A stretch of DNA of 16,888 nucleotides from Proteiniphilum sp. UBA4977 (GCA_002398565.1 DGZP01000072.1:1-16888), one strand, 5' to 3'. Numbered from the stretch's first letter, positions 7,435 to 16,772 are shown. Numbers and translations are program-made. The notes: generated by a model not told the origin, from the sequence alone.

Positions 7435-10400
7435 ATGAAAAGAAAACAGAGAGCGGATGCACCTGGTGTGTTTTCCAAAATTGTAAAACGGCTGTTGATC
7501 CTGATGCTGCTATTAAATAGCGGATTACAAGCAAAAGCCTCTTCAGATCTCGTTTCTCAACAACCTGAAAGAACTGTTTCTGGTGTGGTGACGGATGAGA
7601 ACGGTGATTCTGTAATTGGTGCAACTGTTGTTGTAAAAGGTACAACAATAGGTACTACTACGAATGTTGACGGAATTTTTACTTTAAGAATACCTTCAGA
7701 TGCTCAAACGCTGCAGGTTTCGTATGTGGGTATGATAACTGTAGATATAACCATCGGCGATAATTCACAGTACAATGTGGTTATGAAGCCGGATGCTGTT
7801 CTGATGGAAGATCTAGTAGTTATCGGATACGGAACCCGCTCGAAAAAAGATATGTCCATAGCTGTGAGTTCTGTAAAAAGTGATGAATTGAATGAACGCC
7901 CGTCTGCCTTTAATATCATGCAGGGTATAGCCGGAAAAGTGGCTGGGGTCACAAACGTATCAATGTCTGGGAGGCCAGGCGGTTCATCTTCCCTCCGCGT
8001 TCGTGGTATGGGTTCCATCAATGCAGGTAAAGACCCTATCTATGTACTCGATGGTGTAATTGGGGTTGATCCCAATATTATCAACTCTGCAAATATTGAA
8101 TCTATAGACATTCTTAAGGATGCTGCTGCAACAGCTATGTATGGCGCTCAAGGATCAAACGGAGTTGTGCTTATTACCACCAAGAAAGGTAAAAAAGGAA
8201 AAGGCTCCATTACCTACGATGGAAAGATGGGATTTGGTTTTATGAATCGAAAACTAGACATGCTTAATTCCGATGAATATATGGAAGTTCAGCGGCGCAG
8301 CTACGCTTACAGTGGACAAACCATGCCTCACCTTACTACGGCGGACGAAAAACTCTTCTACTATTCTAAAGATGCTTCCGGTAACTACCAATACGATGAG
8401 AACGGTCTGCTGATTGCTTCGCCCAAGTACAATACAGACTGGCAGAAGGAAATGACTCGCACGGCTATTACTAATGACCACATTGTATCTTTTTCATCGG
8501 GCAACGAGGATACCAGTGTTTATTCGAGTGTTGCTTACCAAAATTATGAAGGAGTGATGAAAAGTTCCGAATACGAACGTTTCTCGGGTACTGTTAATGT
8601 AAACAGCAGGATAAAGGACTGGCTTCGCGTGCAGGTTGTAGGAACCGTAGGTAGTCAGAAAGGCAACAATAACGATATGGAGAGTTCTTTCGGTCAGGGA
8701 GCGATCCGTAATATGATAGAAATGCCGCCCATTGTACCCGTTAAGTACGAAGACGGCACCTGGGGGCGCAAGGGGGATTATAAATTTTCCGAAGAAGGAG
8801 AGAATCCATTGTTGCTGTTACGAGACAGGAGAGATGAGTGGAAATCCAACTTCTCCGTATTCAGCCTCAATTCCATTCTCGACCTAACCAGAAAGCTAAC
8901 GTTGACTGTCCAGGGAGACTATCAGCAGAGCAATAGAAAGGGGATGAGTTATGCCAAAGCCGGACTTCTGGATGTAAGTGAAAACAATGGTGGGTACGCG
9001 GATATCAACAACTCCGATAATCAGAAGCTTACCAGTGAAAACTACTTTACCTATACCGACGAGTATTTTAACGGACAACTCAGCTCTAACTTTGTATTGG
9101 GTGCCAGTTGGTATTATAATCGCAATGAAAGTTCATCCTCGGGTTCCGAACAATACTTCGATGATTCGTTTGATTATCACAACCTTTCGGCAGGAACAAC
9201 ATGGCACGAACCCAGATCAGGAATGAATCAGAATACGATGAACTCATACTATTTCCGGATGAATCACAGTCTCCGGGACAGGTATCTGCTGGGTGTTACA
9301 TTCCGTGCGGATGGTGCCTCAAACTTTGGTATGAACAACAAGTACGGATATTTCCCATCAGTATCTGCCGGATGGCGTATTTCGGAAGAGAGTTTTTTCC
9401 AACCCCTCACCAATGTAGTAAGCCAGGCCAAGCTGAGAACAAGTTACGGCGTAGTTGGCAATGCTTCCATCCCCAATTACAGAACCATTTCACAATACGG
9501 GAACGGATCTACCATCTTCAACAAGGAGCTCACGTCGTATGTAACTTTGGCCAATTTGGGTAATAAAGACCTCAAGTGGGAATCATCACGCCAGTTTAAT
9601 ATTGGATTAGACCTAAGCTTCTTAAAAAACCGTTTGGAGGTAATCATGGACTATTACACCAAATCAACCCGAGACTTGTTATTCGAGAAACAGATACCTA
9701 TCACCACCGGATATGCTACTACATGGTCTAACCTTGGCGAGATACGAAATGACGGCTTCGAGGCTACCATTACATCACGCAACATTCATACAAAAGATTT
9801 CATGTGGGCGACAGATCTTGTGTACTCCACTAACAAAGTGAAGACAATAGATATAAACGGAGAAACCATTGAGACAGGGAATAATACCATAGCCCGGGAA
9901 GGCATAGACTGGGCATCGTATTACGTGTATAAAAGACTGGGAACATGGAGTCTTGCCGAGGTAGAGGAAGCTGCCAGGTATGGTAAAAGACCCGGTGATA
10001 TCAAGTACGAAGATGTGAACGGTGACTATAAGATCGACGAGGAAGATCGTCAGTTAATGGGTACAGGCAGGCCGAAAGGAAACCTCACCATGGTGAATAC
10101 TTTTACCTACAAGGGTTTATCACTGATGGTTGACCTTAATTATGTATATGGCTTCAAGATCATGAGTATTACCCATTCCATGGGTGAAAACAGACCGTTG
10201 TACAGCAACAGTGTGAAAGATATACTTAAAGCATGGACACCCGAGAATCAAAATACGATGGTTGCCGCACTACGTTTACCGTCTGACCCATTCTTCGGCG
10301 AAAACGAAAAAGACTCCTATATGCTTCATAAAGGGGACTTCCTGCGAATCCGAAACATTGTCCTCTCGTATTCTTTCAGTCCTAAAGTGCTTAACTGGCT

Positions 10401-10578
10401 TAGGGAAGTAAACAACATCTCTTTGGGAGTATCCGTTGAGAACCTTGCGTTGTTCACCAAGTACCCCGGATATGACACAGAAATGGGCGCATTTAATACA
10501 GACAACGGACAGAGCATTGACTTTTACTCATACCCTCGTCCAACAACAGTTACTGCTAACATAAAGATTACATTTTAA
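7435..10578 (+). CDS. susC-like: SusC-like TonB-dependent glycan transporter
   Basis: The product has 1047 residues and is an outer-membrane beta-barrel that imports oligosaccharides using TonB energy. I prefer ATG 7435 over the in-frame ATG at 7399, since the later start gives a normal signal peptide (basic M-K-R-K-Q-R start, hydrophobic 19-28, cut near A-K-A-S). Next come a carboxypeptidase-regulatory-like domain (about 47-120), a TonB-box-like segment EDLVVIGYGT (125-134), a plug domain (about 140-255, with LRVRGMGSINAGKDPIYVLDG) and the barrel, ending in the terminal Phe typical of outer-membrane barrels. The length is usual for SusC. It lies 65 bases after GH92 and 28 before its SusD partner. 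Its placement after the enzymes departs from the commonest order, in which susC leads. Confidence 0.95.
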   Translation: MKRKQRADAPGVFSKIVKRLLILMLLLNSGLQAKASSDLVSQQPERTVSGVVTDENGDSVIGATVVVKGTTIGTTTNVDGIFTLRIPSDAQTLQVSYVGMITVDITIGDNSQYNVVMKPDAVLMEDLVVIGYGTRSKKDMSIAVSSVKSDELNERPSAFNIMQGIAGKVAGVTNVSMSGRPGGSSSLRVRGMGSINAGKDPIYVLDGVIGVDPNIINSANIESIDILKDAAATAMYGAQGSNGVVLITTKKGKKGKGSITYDGKMGFGFMNRKLDMLNSDEYMEVQRRSYAYSGQTMPHLTTADEKLFYYSKDASGNYQYDENGLLIASPKYNTDWQKEMTRTAITNDHIVSFSSGNEDTSVYSSVAYQNYEGVMKSSEYERFSGTVNVNSRIKDWLRVQVVGTVGSQKGNNNDMESSFGQGAIRNMIEMPPIVPVKYEDGTWGRKGDYKFSEEGENPLLLLRDRRDEWKSNFSVFSLNSILDLTRKLTLTVQGDYQQSNRKGMSYAKAGLLDVSENNGGYADINNSDNQKLTSENYFTYTDEYFNGQLSSNFVLGASWYYNRNESSSSGSEQYFDDSFDYHNLSAGTTWHEPRSGMNQNTMNSYYFRMNHSLRDRYLLGVTFRADGASNFGMNNKYGYFPSVSAGWRISEESFFQPLTNVVSQAKLRTSYGVVGNASIPNYRTISQYGNGSTIFNKELTSYVTLANLGNKDLKWESSRQFNIGLDLSFLKNRLEVIMDYYTKSTRDLLFEKQIPITTGYATTWSNLGEIRNDGFEATITSRNIHTKDFMWATDLVYSTNKVKTIDINGETIETGNNTIAREGIDWASYYVYKRLGTWSLAEVEEAARYGKRPGDIKYEDVNGDYKIDEEDRQLMGTGRPKGNLTMVNTFTYKGLSLMVDLNYVYGFKIMSITHSMGENRPLYSNSVKDILKAWTPENQNTMVAALRLPSDPFFGENEKDSYMLHKGDFLRIRNIVLSYSFSPKVLNWLREVNNISLGVSVENLALFTKYPGYDTEMGAFNTDNGQSIDFYSYPRPTTVTANIKITF

Positions 10579-10606
10579 GTGATTAGAAAATAAATATTTA
10601 AATCAA

Positions 10607-12118
10607 ATGAAAAAGATATATTCAAATATAAGCTGGCTCATTGTCCTGGCGGTAATTATTACGTCCTGTGACTCTTTTCTTGAAGAAAAACCAAAGACAT
10701 TTCTGAATCCCGATTCGTATTACCAGAACGAAAAACAGGCTTTGGCTGCCGTGAACGGCATATACACCTTTGTTGACAATATTATGGACTCGGATATTGA
10801 GCCCGGCTCACAGAGTTTCATCTTTATGGAATTCATGCACGGATACGGTGAACGTATGCGCGGATCAGGTACACAAGACCTCGCTCAAGCCAACAGTTTG
10901 CTTATTGCGGACAATAACAGCTATGTGCAGAGATTCTGGGAAACAGCATATCGGGCTATTGAAAATTGCAACGGCATTATCGAAGGTATAGAAAGTATGG
11001 CAGAAGGGACGATAAGTGAAACCAAAAAGAACCAGTATCTCGGCGAAGCTTATTTCCTCCGCGGTTACTTCTACTTCAACCTGGTAAGACTCTATGGACC
11101 TGTGCCATTGAAACTCACGCCCACCAAAGATGTAACGAATACTGAAATTGAGTTGTCATCCATGGAAGTTGTCTACACACAGATAGATGCGGATATGACA
11201 AAAGCCGGGGAGCTGATGGAGAGTCTGGACTGGACAAATACCAGTGGGCGTGTGACCAAGGGAACCGTGAAATCTATGCATGCCAAGGTTTTGCTCACCA
11301 TGGCCGGATATCCCCTACAAAAGGGAACAGAATACTATACCAAAGCCTATAACATGGCAAAGCAGGTATATGCCAGTGGAAAATTTCACCTATTCGACAC
11401 CTATGAAAAGTTGAGAACTGTGGAAAATTCAGGAGAGATTATCTGGTCCATTCAAAGAGAGGCCGACAATGCAGGAAATCCCCTCCATAGTGCTCTGTTA
11501 GCTTACCCTGCGCCAGTAAAAGCTGTCTCAGCCAGTGCCGCTTACGGTGGAGCAATCACTGTTACCCAGATGTTCTTCGATACTTATCCCGAAGGGGATA
11601 AGCGCAAAGATGAAAGAAAATTCTATTATACCCAGCAGGAGGCACTTGATAAATCGGGCATGGTAGATCTCGGCAGGCTCTATATTTATAAGTACTGGGA
11701 CCAGAATGCTGCTGAAGTTGGAAAATCCGGAGCCAACTTTACACTCTTAAGATATGCTGACGTGCTGTTGATGATGGCAGAAGCAAAAGCACAGGCTGAT
11801 GGAGGGACCACCACCGATGCTGATGCCATTGAGGCATATTACTCCGTCAGAAAACGTGCATTACCTCAGGAAGCGAAACCCACATCCATCACCGCTGATA
11901 AGGTATTACAGGAACGTTTCTGGGAGCTTGCTTTCGAGAATCAGACCTGGTATGATATGGTGAGAACACGAAAAGCTTTACATGCTGTCACCGGCCAAAT
12001 GGTAAACATGATCGGGTATCAGACCCCGAGTCATACAGCCCCATTTACAGAAGCAAGCTTGTTACTGCCATACCCGATCAGGGAAAAGAGATTAAATCCT
12101 AATTTAAAGAGGGATTGA
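10607..12118 (+). CDS. susD-like: SusD-like surface glycan-binding lipoprotein
   Basis: The product has 503 residues. The lipobox I-T-S-C gives a lipidated Cys21 followed by DSFLEEKP, the usual start of a SusD protein on the cell surface. Family sequence runs throughout: YYQNEKQALAAVNGIY near the N-terminus, the helical repeat segment EAYFLRGYFYFNLVRLYGP (about 147-165), LLRYADVLLMMAEAKA (about 380-395) and ERFWELAFENQTWYDMVR (about 435-452). SusD proteins lid the SusC barrel and hand over glycan. It pairs with the upstream SusC gene. The ligand cannot be read from the sequence; the neighbouring mannosidases suggest a mannose-rich one. Confidence 0.95.
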   Translation: MKKIYSNISWLIVLAVIITSCDSFLEEKPKTFLNPDSYYQNEKQALAAVNGIYTFVDNIMDSDIEPGSQSFIFMEFMHGYGERMRGSGTQDLAQANSLLIADNNSYVQRFWETAYRAIENCNGIIEGIESMAEGTISETKKNQYLGEAYFLRGYFYFNLVRLYGPVPLKLTPTKDVTNTEIELSSMEVVYTQIDADMTKAGELMESLDWTNTSGRVTKGTVKSMHAKVLLTMAGYPLQKGTEYYTKAYNMAKQVYASGKFHLFDTYEKLRTVENSGEIIWSIQREADNAGNPLHSALLAYPAPVKAVSASAAYGGAITVTQMFFDTYPEGDKRKDERKFYYTQQEALDKSGMVDLGRLYIYKYWDQNAAEVGKSGANFTLLRYADVLLMMAEAKAQADGGTTTDADAIEAYYSVRKRALPQEAKPTSITADKVLQERFWELAFENQTWYDMVRTRKALHAVTGQMVNMIGYQTPSHTAPFTEASLLLPYPIREKRLNPNLKRD

Positions 12119-12144
12119 TCATTTAATCACAACGAATTGTTAGT

Positions 12145-13521
12145 ATGAAGTACAATTATAAACATATGATATTATTGTCGTTCTTACTTTGTCTTCTTGT
12201 TTCTTGTTCCGATAAAGATGACAGCATAAGGAAGAATCCCTTTGAACCTGATAGTGGTCATACCTATATCAAAATTGCCACTACATTCAATGCGGATACG
12301 CTATACCTGTCGTGGGAACTTACCCATCCGGAAGTCAGTTTCGATAATTATCGTATTGAGTTGAGTAAACCTGCCACTGTGAAAACGGTTGAAAAAGGTG
12401 AAACAACAAGCTACTTCACCCGTGTGCCTTATAATGAACCTGTATCGGTAACTCTCTCATTGGTGAAGGGTAGCGAAGTTGTAAACGCCAACACTATCCA
12501 GGCAAAAATTGATGGTCTTGACAAGGTCATTGCCGGCATCATCATTCCCGATCAGGGAAGTGTAACTGCAGGTGATGGTATGTATTCCATTCCTTTACCC
12601 GATGGCAGGAGCATCTTCCTGATGGGTGACTCTTATATAGGAACAGTTACTAATGGACAACGACCGACTTCCGACCGTATGTATCGCAATACCTATATTG
12701 TGTATGACAACGGCAAGGTGAGCGCTATTTACGGGTATGGAGGCAACAAGAATGCTTCAGCAGCGGTACCTCCCGGTTATTCCGACGAGCAAAAATGGTA
12801 CTGGCCCGGACACGGATTTGTGAATGGTGATAAGTTGTATATCTTTCAAACCCTGATGTATCAGGGAGGTGAGGGTATGTGGGGATTTATGTATGAAACC
12901 ACTCATATACTGGAATATAACCTTCCCGGCTTAGAATTGAATAAGGTAACCCCTATACCGTTTAAAGGATCAACGGATGTTCATTACGGAATGGCTGCAC
13001 TCAAGGATGACAATTATAACTATATCTACGCACAAGTAGATGTACGAAACGATATGGATCCCATCACAGAAGTACTGGTTGCACGGACCGCTGTAGGTAA
13101 TCCATACGACAACTGGCAATATTACAACGGTTCGGGTTGGAGCGCAAATTCATCGGATGCCGTTAAGTTGGAAGGCTTATCCTCTGTACCCGTTTCGTCA
13201 CAGTTCAATGTGTTTAAACTACGAGGTAAGTATGTATTGCTTACTCAGAAGAAGACTTTTAACTCCGGCGAAATATACACTTTCATTGCCGATAGCCCCA
13301 CCGGACCGTGGAGGAACAAGCAACTTATATTTAAAACCTACGAACAGAATACGCCGCATTTATTGACTTACAATGCTATGGCGCATCCGCAGTTTGAGAA
13401 AGACGGGATGATACTTGTCAGCTACAACGTGAATACCGAAGTTTTTGCAGAACAGTTCAGCGACGTGAGTACTTACCGCCCCCGTTTCTTCTGGGTTGAT
13501 ATAGATAAGATTATGAATTAA
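12145..13521 (+). CDS. Lipoprotein with predicted beta-propeller, DUF4185/DUF5005-like
   Basis: The product has 458 residues. The lipobox L-V-S-C (Cys21) is followed by SDKDDS, a charged run like the Bacteroidetes surface-export signal. Residues about 40-125 look like an Ig or fibronectin-type beta domain. Residues about 130-458 have short repeated beta segments like a five-bladed propeller: PLPDGRSIFLMGDSYIG (Asp162), WYWPGHGFVNGDKLYIF, HYGMAAL, TFIADSPTGPW, and near the end YNAMAHPQF and ILVSYNVN. From memory these resemble the DUF4185 and DUF5005 families, related to GH43-type propellers and to the GH183 endo-D-arabinanases. It may be a surface endo-acting glycoside hydrolase or a glycan-binding protein. 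I cannot confirm catalytic residues beyond the candidate Asp162. It sits 26 bases after susD, where surface glycan-binding proteins usually lie. Confidence 0.65.
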   Translation: MKYNYKHMILLSFLLCLLVSCSDKDDSIRKNPFEPDSGHTYIKIATTFNADTLYLSWELTHPEVSFDNYRIELSKPATVKTVEKGETTSYFTRVPYNEPVSVTLSLVKGSEVVNANTIQAKIDGLDKVIAGIIIPDQGSVTAGDGMYSIPLPDGRSIFLMGDSYIGTVTNGQRPTSDRMYRNTYIVYDNGKVSAIYGYGGNKNASAAVPPGYSDEQKWYWPGHGFVNGDKLYIFQTLMYQGGEGMWGFMYETTHILEYNLPGLELNKVTPIPFKGSTDVHYGMAALKDDNYNYIYAQVDVRNDMDPITEVLVARTAVGNPYDNWQYYNGSGWSANSSDAVKLEGLSSVPVSSQFNVFKLRGKYVLLTQKKTFNSGEIYTFIADSPTGPWRNKQLIFKTYEQNTPHLLTYNAMAHPQFEKDGMILVSYNVNTEVFAEQFSDVSTYRPRFFWVDIDKIMN

Positions 13522-13560
13522 AAGATTGAAAACGAATATTTTATAAACTAAAAAAATAAA

Positions 13561-14031
13561 ATGATGAGAAAATGTGCATTAACAGTTACAGTAGTTTCGG
13601 TTTTACTTGCCCTCGCAAGCTGCGAAGACGATAGCCGGACAAAAATGTTGTCAGATTATCACTCTGACTTCGATATAAATTATGGGCTTTTCCACGTTTA
13701 TCAGTACGATGAGGTAAACATTAATGGAATTGATCTTGCTTCAAAGTTCGACTTCTTCAATACTTTCAGGCTGACACTGCACTATACTGATAACGAGATT
13801 AGCGCGGTGACTTTCGATAACGGCGATGTGCCTTTTTCACCTTATAGCTATGAGATCCCATCCGGAAAGGTGAATGCATATCTGAATACGAACGTACTTC
13901 CCAATGAATTGCGCCTGACCGATTCGGAAAAAGTTATCGCCTACTATGTAAATGGTGAGTTTAGCATTCCTTTCAAACTGGACTGCCCGTCACTGGATTA
14001 TAAATATACTTTTAAAAGCATTCAACAATAA
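13561..14031 (+). CDS. Small lipoprotein of unknown function
   Basis: The product has 156 residues and matches no family I can name. A lipoprotein signal peptide ends in L-A-S-C (Cys21) and is followed by EDDS, an acidic run that suits export to the cell surface. The mature part (about 135 residues) is rich in aromatic and beta-prone residues (HVYQYDEVNINGID, FNTFRLTLHY, AYYVNGEFSIPFKLD), which suggests one small beta-sandwich domain. The start ATG-ATG could be used at either codon. It lies 39 bases after the propeller gene and 12 before the next lipoprotein, so it is almost certainly co-expressed with the SusCD genes. A glycan-binding role is inferred from position only. Confidence 0.75.
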   Translation: MMRKCALTVTVVSVLLALASCEDDSRTKMLSDYHSDFDINYGLFHVYQYDEVNINGIDLASKFDFFNTFRLTLHYTDNEISAVTFDNGDVPFSPYSYEIPSGKVNAYLNTNVLPNELRLTDSEKVIAYYVNGEFSIPFKLDCPSLDYKYTFKSIQQ

Positions 14032-14043
14032 AATTGAAATCAT

Positions 14044-15060
14044 ATGAAATTTATAAGAAAATATAAATACTATTTATCATTGGTGGCAGTCTTATTCCTT
14101 GTTGTCACCTGCATGACTATTGAAGAAATCATTCACCCCGACAATGCTCAGGTTGACAGTGATATCAACATAACAGTAAAGATAAAAATCGTTGCAGAAA
14201 CTGATGGTAACAGTAAGTTGACATTTGGTATATTAATGCCTAAAGCCTGGAATGTGAAAGACAACGCTTTATTAACTCTTACCACTGATGCGGCATTTGC
14301 CGGGAACAAGGTTACCAATGAACCCATGGTATTGATGAGTGCTGCAGACAAAAATCCAACGGATGGAATGCCATGGTCTGCTTCATTCCAGAGTCGGATG
14401 GGCGTACTTGGCAATACAGGACCAATGGAGTGGGTTGTATTTAAATCGGTTACTACCTTCCAAATAAATGATAATATCCCAGATCAAAAAACCGTAGTGG
14501 GTACTGTGAATATTAAACTTCATACAGGTTCGCGTGCCGTGAAATTCTATGCGGGATACACATTCTGTGGTGAGGCATTTGGATTCAATGGTGAAAAATA
14601 TCCTGATGAGGATGTGGTAGAAGCCAAACTTTTGGAGGTTACCGGTGGTGATGATCCTCAAATGGACTTCACTGCTGATCCGGCATTATCTTTTGTTCCT
14701 GCCACTTTTGGTTTCGGAGATATATTCTCAATTCGTTATAATGAGCCAAACTATATTGCCGAAGGAGGTTTGAAAGGTGGTGAGGTTCATCTGTATGCGA
14801 AAGTACAATACAGGGAAGGAGGAGTAGAGAAAGAGAAGATTGTGGACGAGATTTCCGACAAAACTCTTATGGAATCACTGGGTAATCTGGGAGCAGTGAC
14901 TTCTTTCCAGAAATATATTTACCCAAGAGAGTTCTTTGATTTATCAAAGGATGCCGATATATTAGGTATTCAGGTTCATTTCACAAATAAGGATAAAAGT
15001 GTTGTTATATTGGATAACGAAACAGAAGATAACTTTGTGATAGAGGAAACCTGTGAGTAG
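14044..15060 (+). CDS. PUL lipoprotein, DUF4961-like
   Basis: The product has 338 residues. Its type II signal peptide ends in V-V-T-C (Cys23) and the mature part starts MTIEEIIHPDNAQVDSDI. The region after it (about 37-200: VKIKIVAETDGNSKLTFGIL, MPKAWNV, NTGPMEWVVFKS) looks like an all-beta domain, and I associate this pattern with DUF4961 proteins found in Bacteroidetes PULs; the family name is from memory. A second beta region (about 205-330, including GGEVHLYAKVQY) resembles an Ig-like or SusE/F-like domain, where ligands are usually bound by exposed aromatic residues. No catalytic motif is visible. It is the last gene of the operon, 12 bases after the previous gene, and is followed by a stem-loop at 15084. 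A surface glycan-binding role is likely but unproven. Confidence 0.7.
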   Translation: MKFIRKYKYYLSLVAVLFLVVTCMTIEEIIHPDNAQVDSDINITVKIKIVAETDGNSKLTFGILMPKAWNVKDNALLTLTTDAAFAGNKVTNEPMVLMSAADKNPTDGMPWSASFQSRMGVLGNTGPMEWVVFKSVTTFQINDNIPDQKTVVGTVNIKLHTGSRAVKFYAGYTFCGEAFGFNGEKYPDEDVVEAKLLEVTGGDDPQMDFTADPALSFVPATFGFGDIFSIRYNEPNYIAEGGLKGGEVHLYAKVQYREGGVEKEKIVDEISDKTLMESLGNLGAVTSFQKYIYPREFFDLSKDADILGIQVHFTNKDKSVVILDNETEDNFVIEETCE

Positions 15061-15083
15061 GGGAGAATACCTGAATTAACTTA

Positions 15084-15135
15084 ACCCGGTTCTTTGAGCA
15101 ATTCTTTTAAAAGGGAAGTGTCTAAAGAACCGGGT
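15084..15135. terminator. Stem-loop between convergent genes, likely bidirectional terminator
   Basis: ACCCGGTTCTTT (15084-15095) and AAAGAACCGGGT (15124-15135) form a perfect 12-bp stem around a 28-base loop that holds the small palindrome CTTTTAAAAG (15104-15113). It sits in the 113-base gap between two genes that end towards each other. It lacks a long U-tract on either side, so termination strength is uncertain, but placement and stem strength favour this role. Confidence 0.7.
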
Positions 15136-15173
15136 AATTGTTGCCATGGTATGTAATAATTTTCATGCGCGTA

Positions 15174-16772
15174 CTATTGGATGCTCCCGATTTTCATTAC
15201 TTCATCTTCAAACTGATCGCTTTCTACCAATGCTTTTGCCTTTACCTTACTTTTGTAGTTATACACCGTTTGTGCGGAATAATGTAGGAATTCGGCAATC
15301 TGTTTTACATCGGTGATTCCCAATTTAATAAGAGCAAATATGCGGAGTTCATTGTTTAATTGATTTTTTTCAAGATCGTATTGTTCAGTGTTCCTGAGTA
15401 AAGAATTGAATTCCGTGACAAAATTCGGATAAAGTGCCAGAAAGGTTTTGTCGAAATTTGTATGCAGTTCATTGATGTCGGACACCATTTCATCCGTGGA
15501 GAATTTATGTAAATTTCCCATTTGTCCGGTCTTTATGTTCAGGTTTACATTCTTATGGTACCTGTGCAACTTATTGATGTAGACCGAGCATTGATTCATG
15601 AAATATCCGATGTAATGTTCTTTCACGATATTGGCTTCATCCAGTTTTTTATTCAACTGAATCAGGTCGTCGTTCATAACTCTAAGTTCTTTCTTTGCTC
15701 TTGAAACCGCTTTGATTTGGATGTACAGATAGGACAGAGTAACGATTAAAAAGATCACAAACAGACTGGTGACAATCGAATATAAACGGAGGTTTTTTTG
15801 TTGGGAGTGAATTTTCTGCAGATAAGTGTCCTCAATGATAGGTTGGATTCTTGCGATAACCGAATTTTTAAAACGGGCATTGTAGAAAAGGGCATCATCC
15901 AGGGCTATCCTGATGTAGTTGTATGCTCTGTCAACATCCCCATCATGGTATAGTTTCACGGCAAGAGACAGCAAGGCTTCGTTTTCCTTCACAGCCAACT
16001 CCATATCAGAAATAGCTGCCAGTATTAAATAATAGGATTCTTTTTCTGATTCAGCTGTCTGCGCATAGTGTTTTGCCAGATTCATGGCGGCCATGGCATA
16101 CTGATGCGTGTGGGGCTGCTGGTGTCTGAAAATTGAAATCAATATTTCCTCTGCTTCAGAAAACTGACCAGACTGTTGTAAACTATGGGTAAGTTCTTTT
16201 TTGTACTCTTCCGACTGATCGCTTAGTAGATTCATCACCCTGTCTCTCCATTCTTCTTTCTCTACTTCATAGGAATAAGCATATCTTGGATCATTGATGT
16301 AGACAATGAGATTTTCAAAGTAGCGGATGTAGTTCCAGCAATACCATGCTTTGTAATGGTCAGGAAGATGGGTATAATCCATTGAACTGAAGATTTCCGC
16401 CGCCTGGAGGAAAAGTCCGGAAAGAGAATAGACATACGAAAGGTGCAACAATGATTCAGTAATGATGTCTTTTTTGTCTAATTGCCGGGCAATGGCCAGG
16501 TTTTCCTTGATATAATACTCGGCAGAGTCGCAGATGAAACTGTTGTATTGATTGATGATCTCCCTGTTGATATCTAGGATCTCTTCTTCATTACTGAGGA
16601 GTTCTTTCTCTTGTTTCAAGTCTGATATCTTTTTTTCTTTGATTTCCAGATAATTGCTGCGTTTGGATATGACTTTATCCAATTCTTTGAGTAATGAATC
16701 AGTTTTACTTTCTACGCCCAAGAGCGAACATGGGAGAATGATAATTAATATGAAAGGTAATATATATTTCAC
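15174..16772 (-). CDS. SusR-like membrane regulator (DUF6377 type)
   Basis: The product has 532 residues. An N-terminal signal or anchor segment (about 4-19) precedes a helical, TPR-like region (about 60-310, for example SGLFLQAAEIF, SGQFSEAEEIL and DGDVDRAYNYI), which should lie in the periplasm. One membrane helix (about 330-351) and a coiled coil (about 355-385) follow. The C-terminus carries a LuxR-like helix-turn-helix (about 484-512, LGITDVKQIAEFLHYSAQTV). This matches the architecture of SusR-type PUL regulators: a periplasmic sugar signal is passed to a cytoplasmic DNA-binding end. It probably controls the adjacent operon; the sugar is unknown. Translation starts at GTG (16770-16772): an in-frame stop lies only 12 bases upstream, no ATG lies between, and a later Met would lose the signal segment. 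The 116 bases upstream are very A/T-rich, and I see no clear promoter box there. Confidence 0.88.
   Translation of the reverse strand: MKYILPFILIIILPCSLLGVESKTDSLLKELDKVISKRSNYLEIKEKKISDLKQEKELLSNEEEILDINREIINQYNSFICDSAEYYIKENLAIARQLDKKDIITESLLHLSYVYSLSGLFLQAAEIFSSMDYTHLPDHYKAWYCWNYIRYFENLIVYINDPRYAYSYEVEKEEWRDRVMNLLSDQSEEYKKELTHSLQQSGQFSEAEEILISIFRHQQPHTHQYAMAAMNLAKHYAQTAESEKESYYLILAAISDMELAVKENEALLSLAVKLYHDGDVDRAYNYIRIALDDALFYNARFKNSVIARIQPIIEDTYLQKIHSQQKNLRLYSIVTSLFVIFLIVTLSYLYIQIKAVSRAKKELRVMNDDLIQLNKKLDEANIVKEHYIGYFMNQCSVYINKLHRYHKNVNLNIKTGQMGNLHKFSTDEMVSDINELHTNFDKTFLALYPNFVTEFNSLLRNTEQYDLEKNQLNNELRIFALIKLGITDVKQIAEFLHYSAQTVYNYKSKVKAKALVESDQFEDEVMKIGSIQ

Noticed and set aside
9201..9563. 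120-codon frame on the + strand inside the SusC gene
   Set aside because: It overlaps the conserved barrel sequence in another frame, and nothing supports independent expression.
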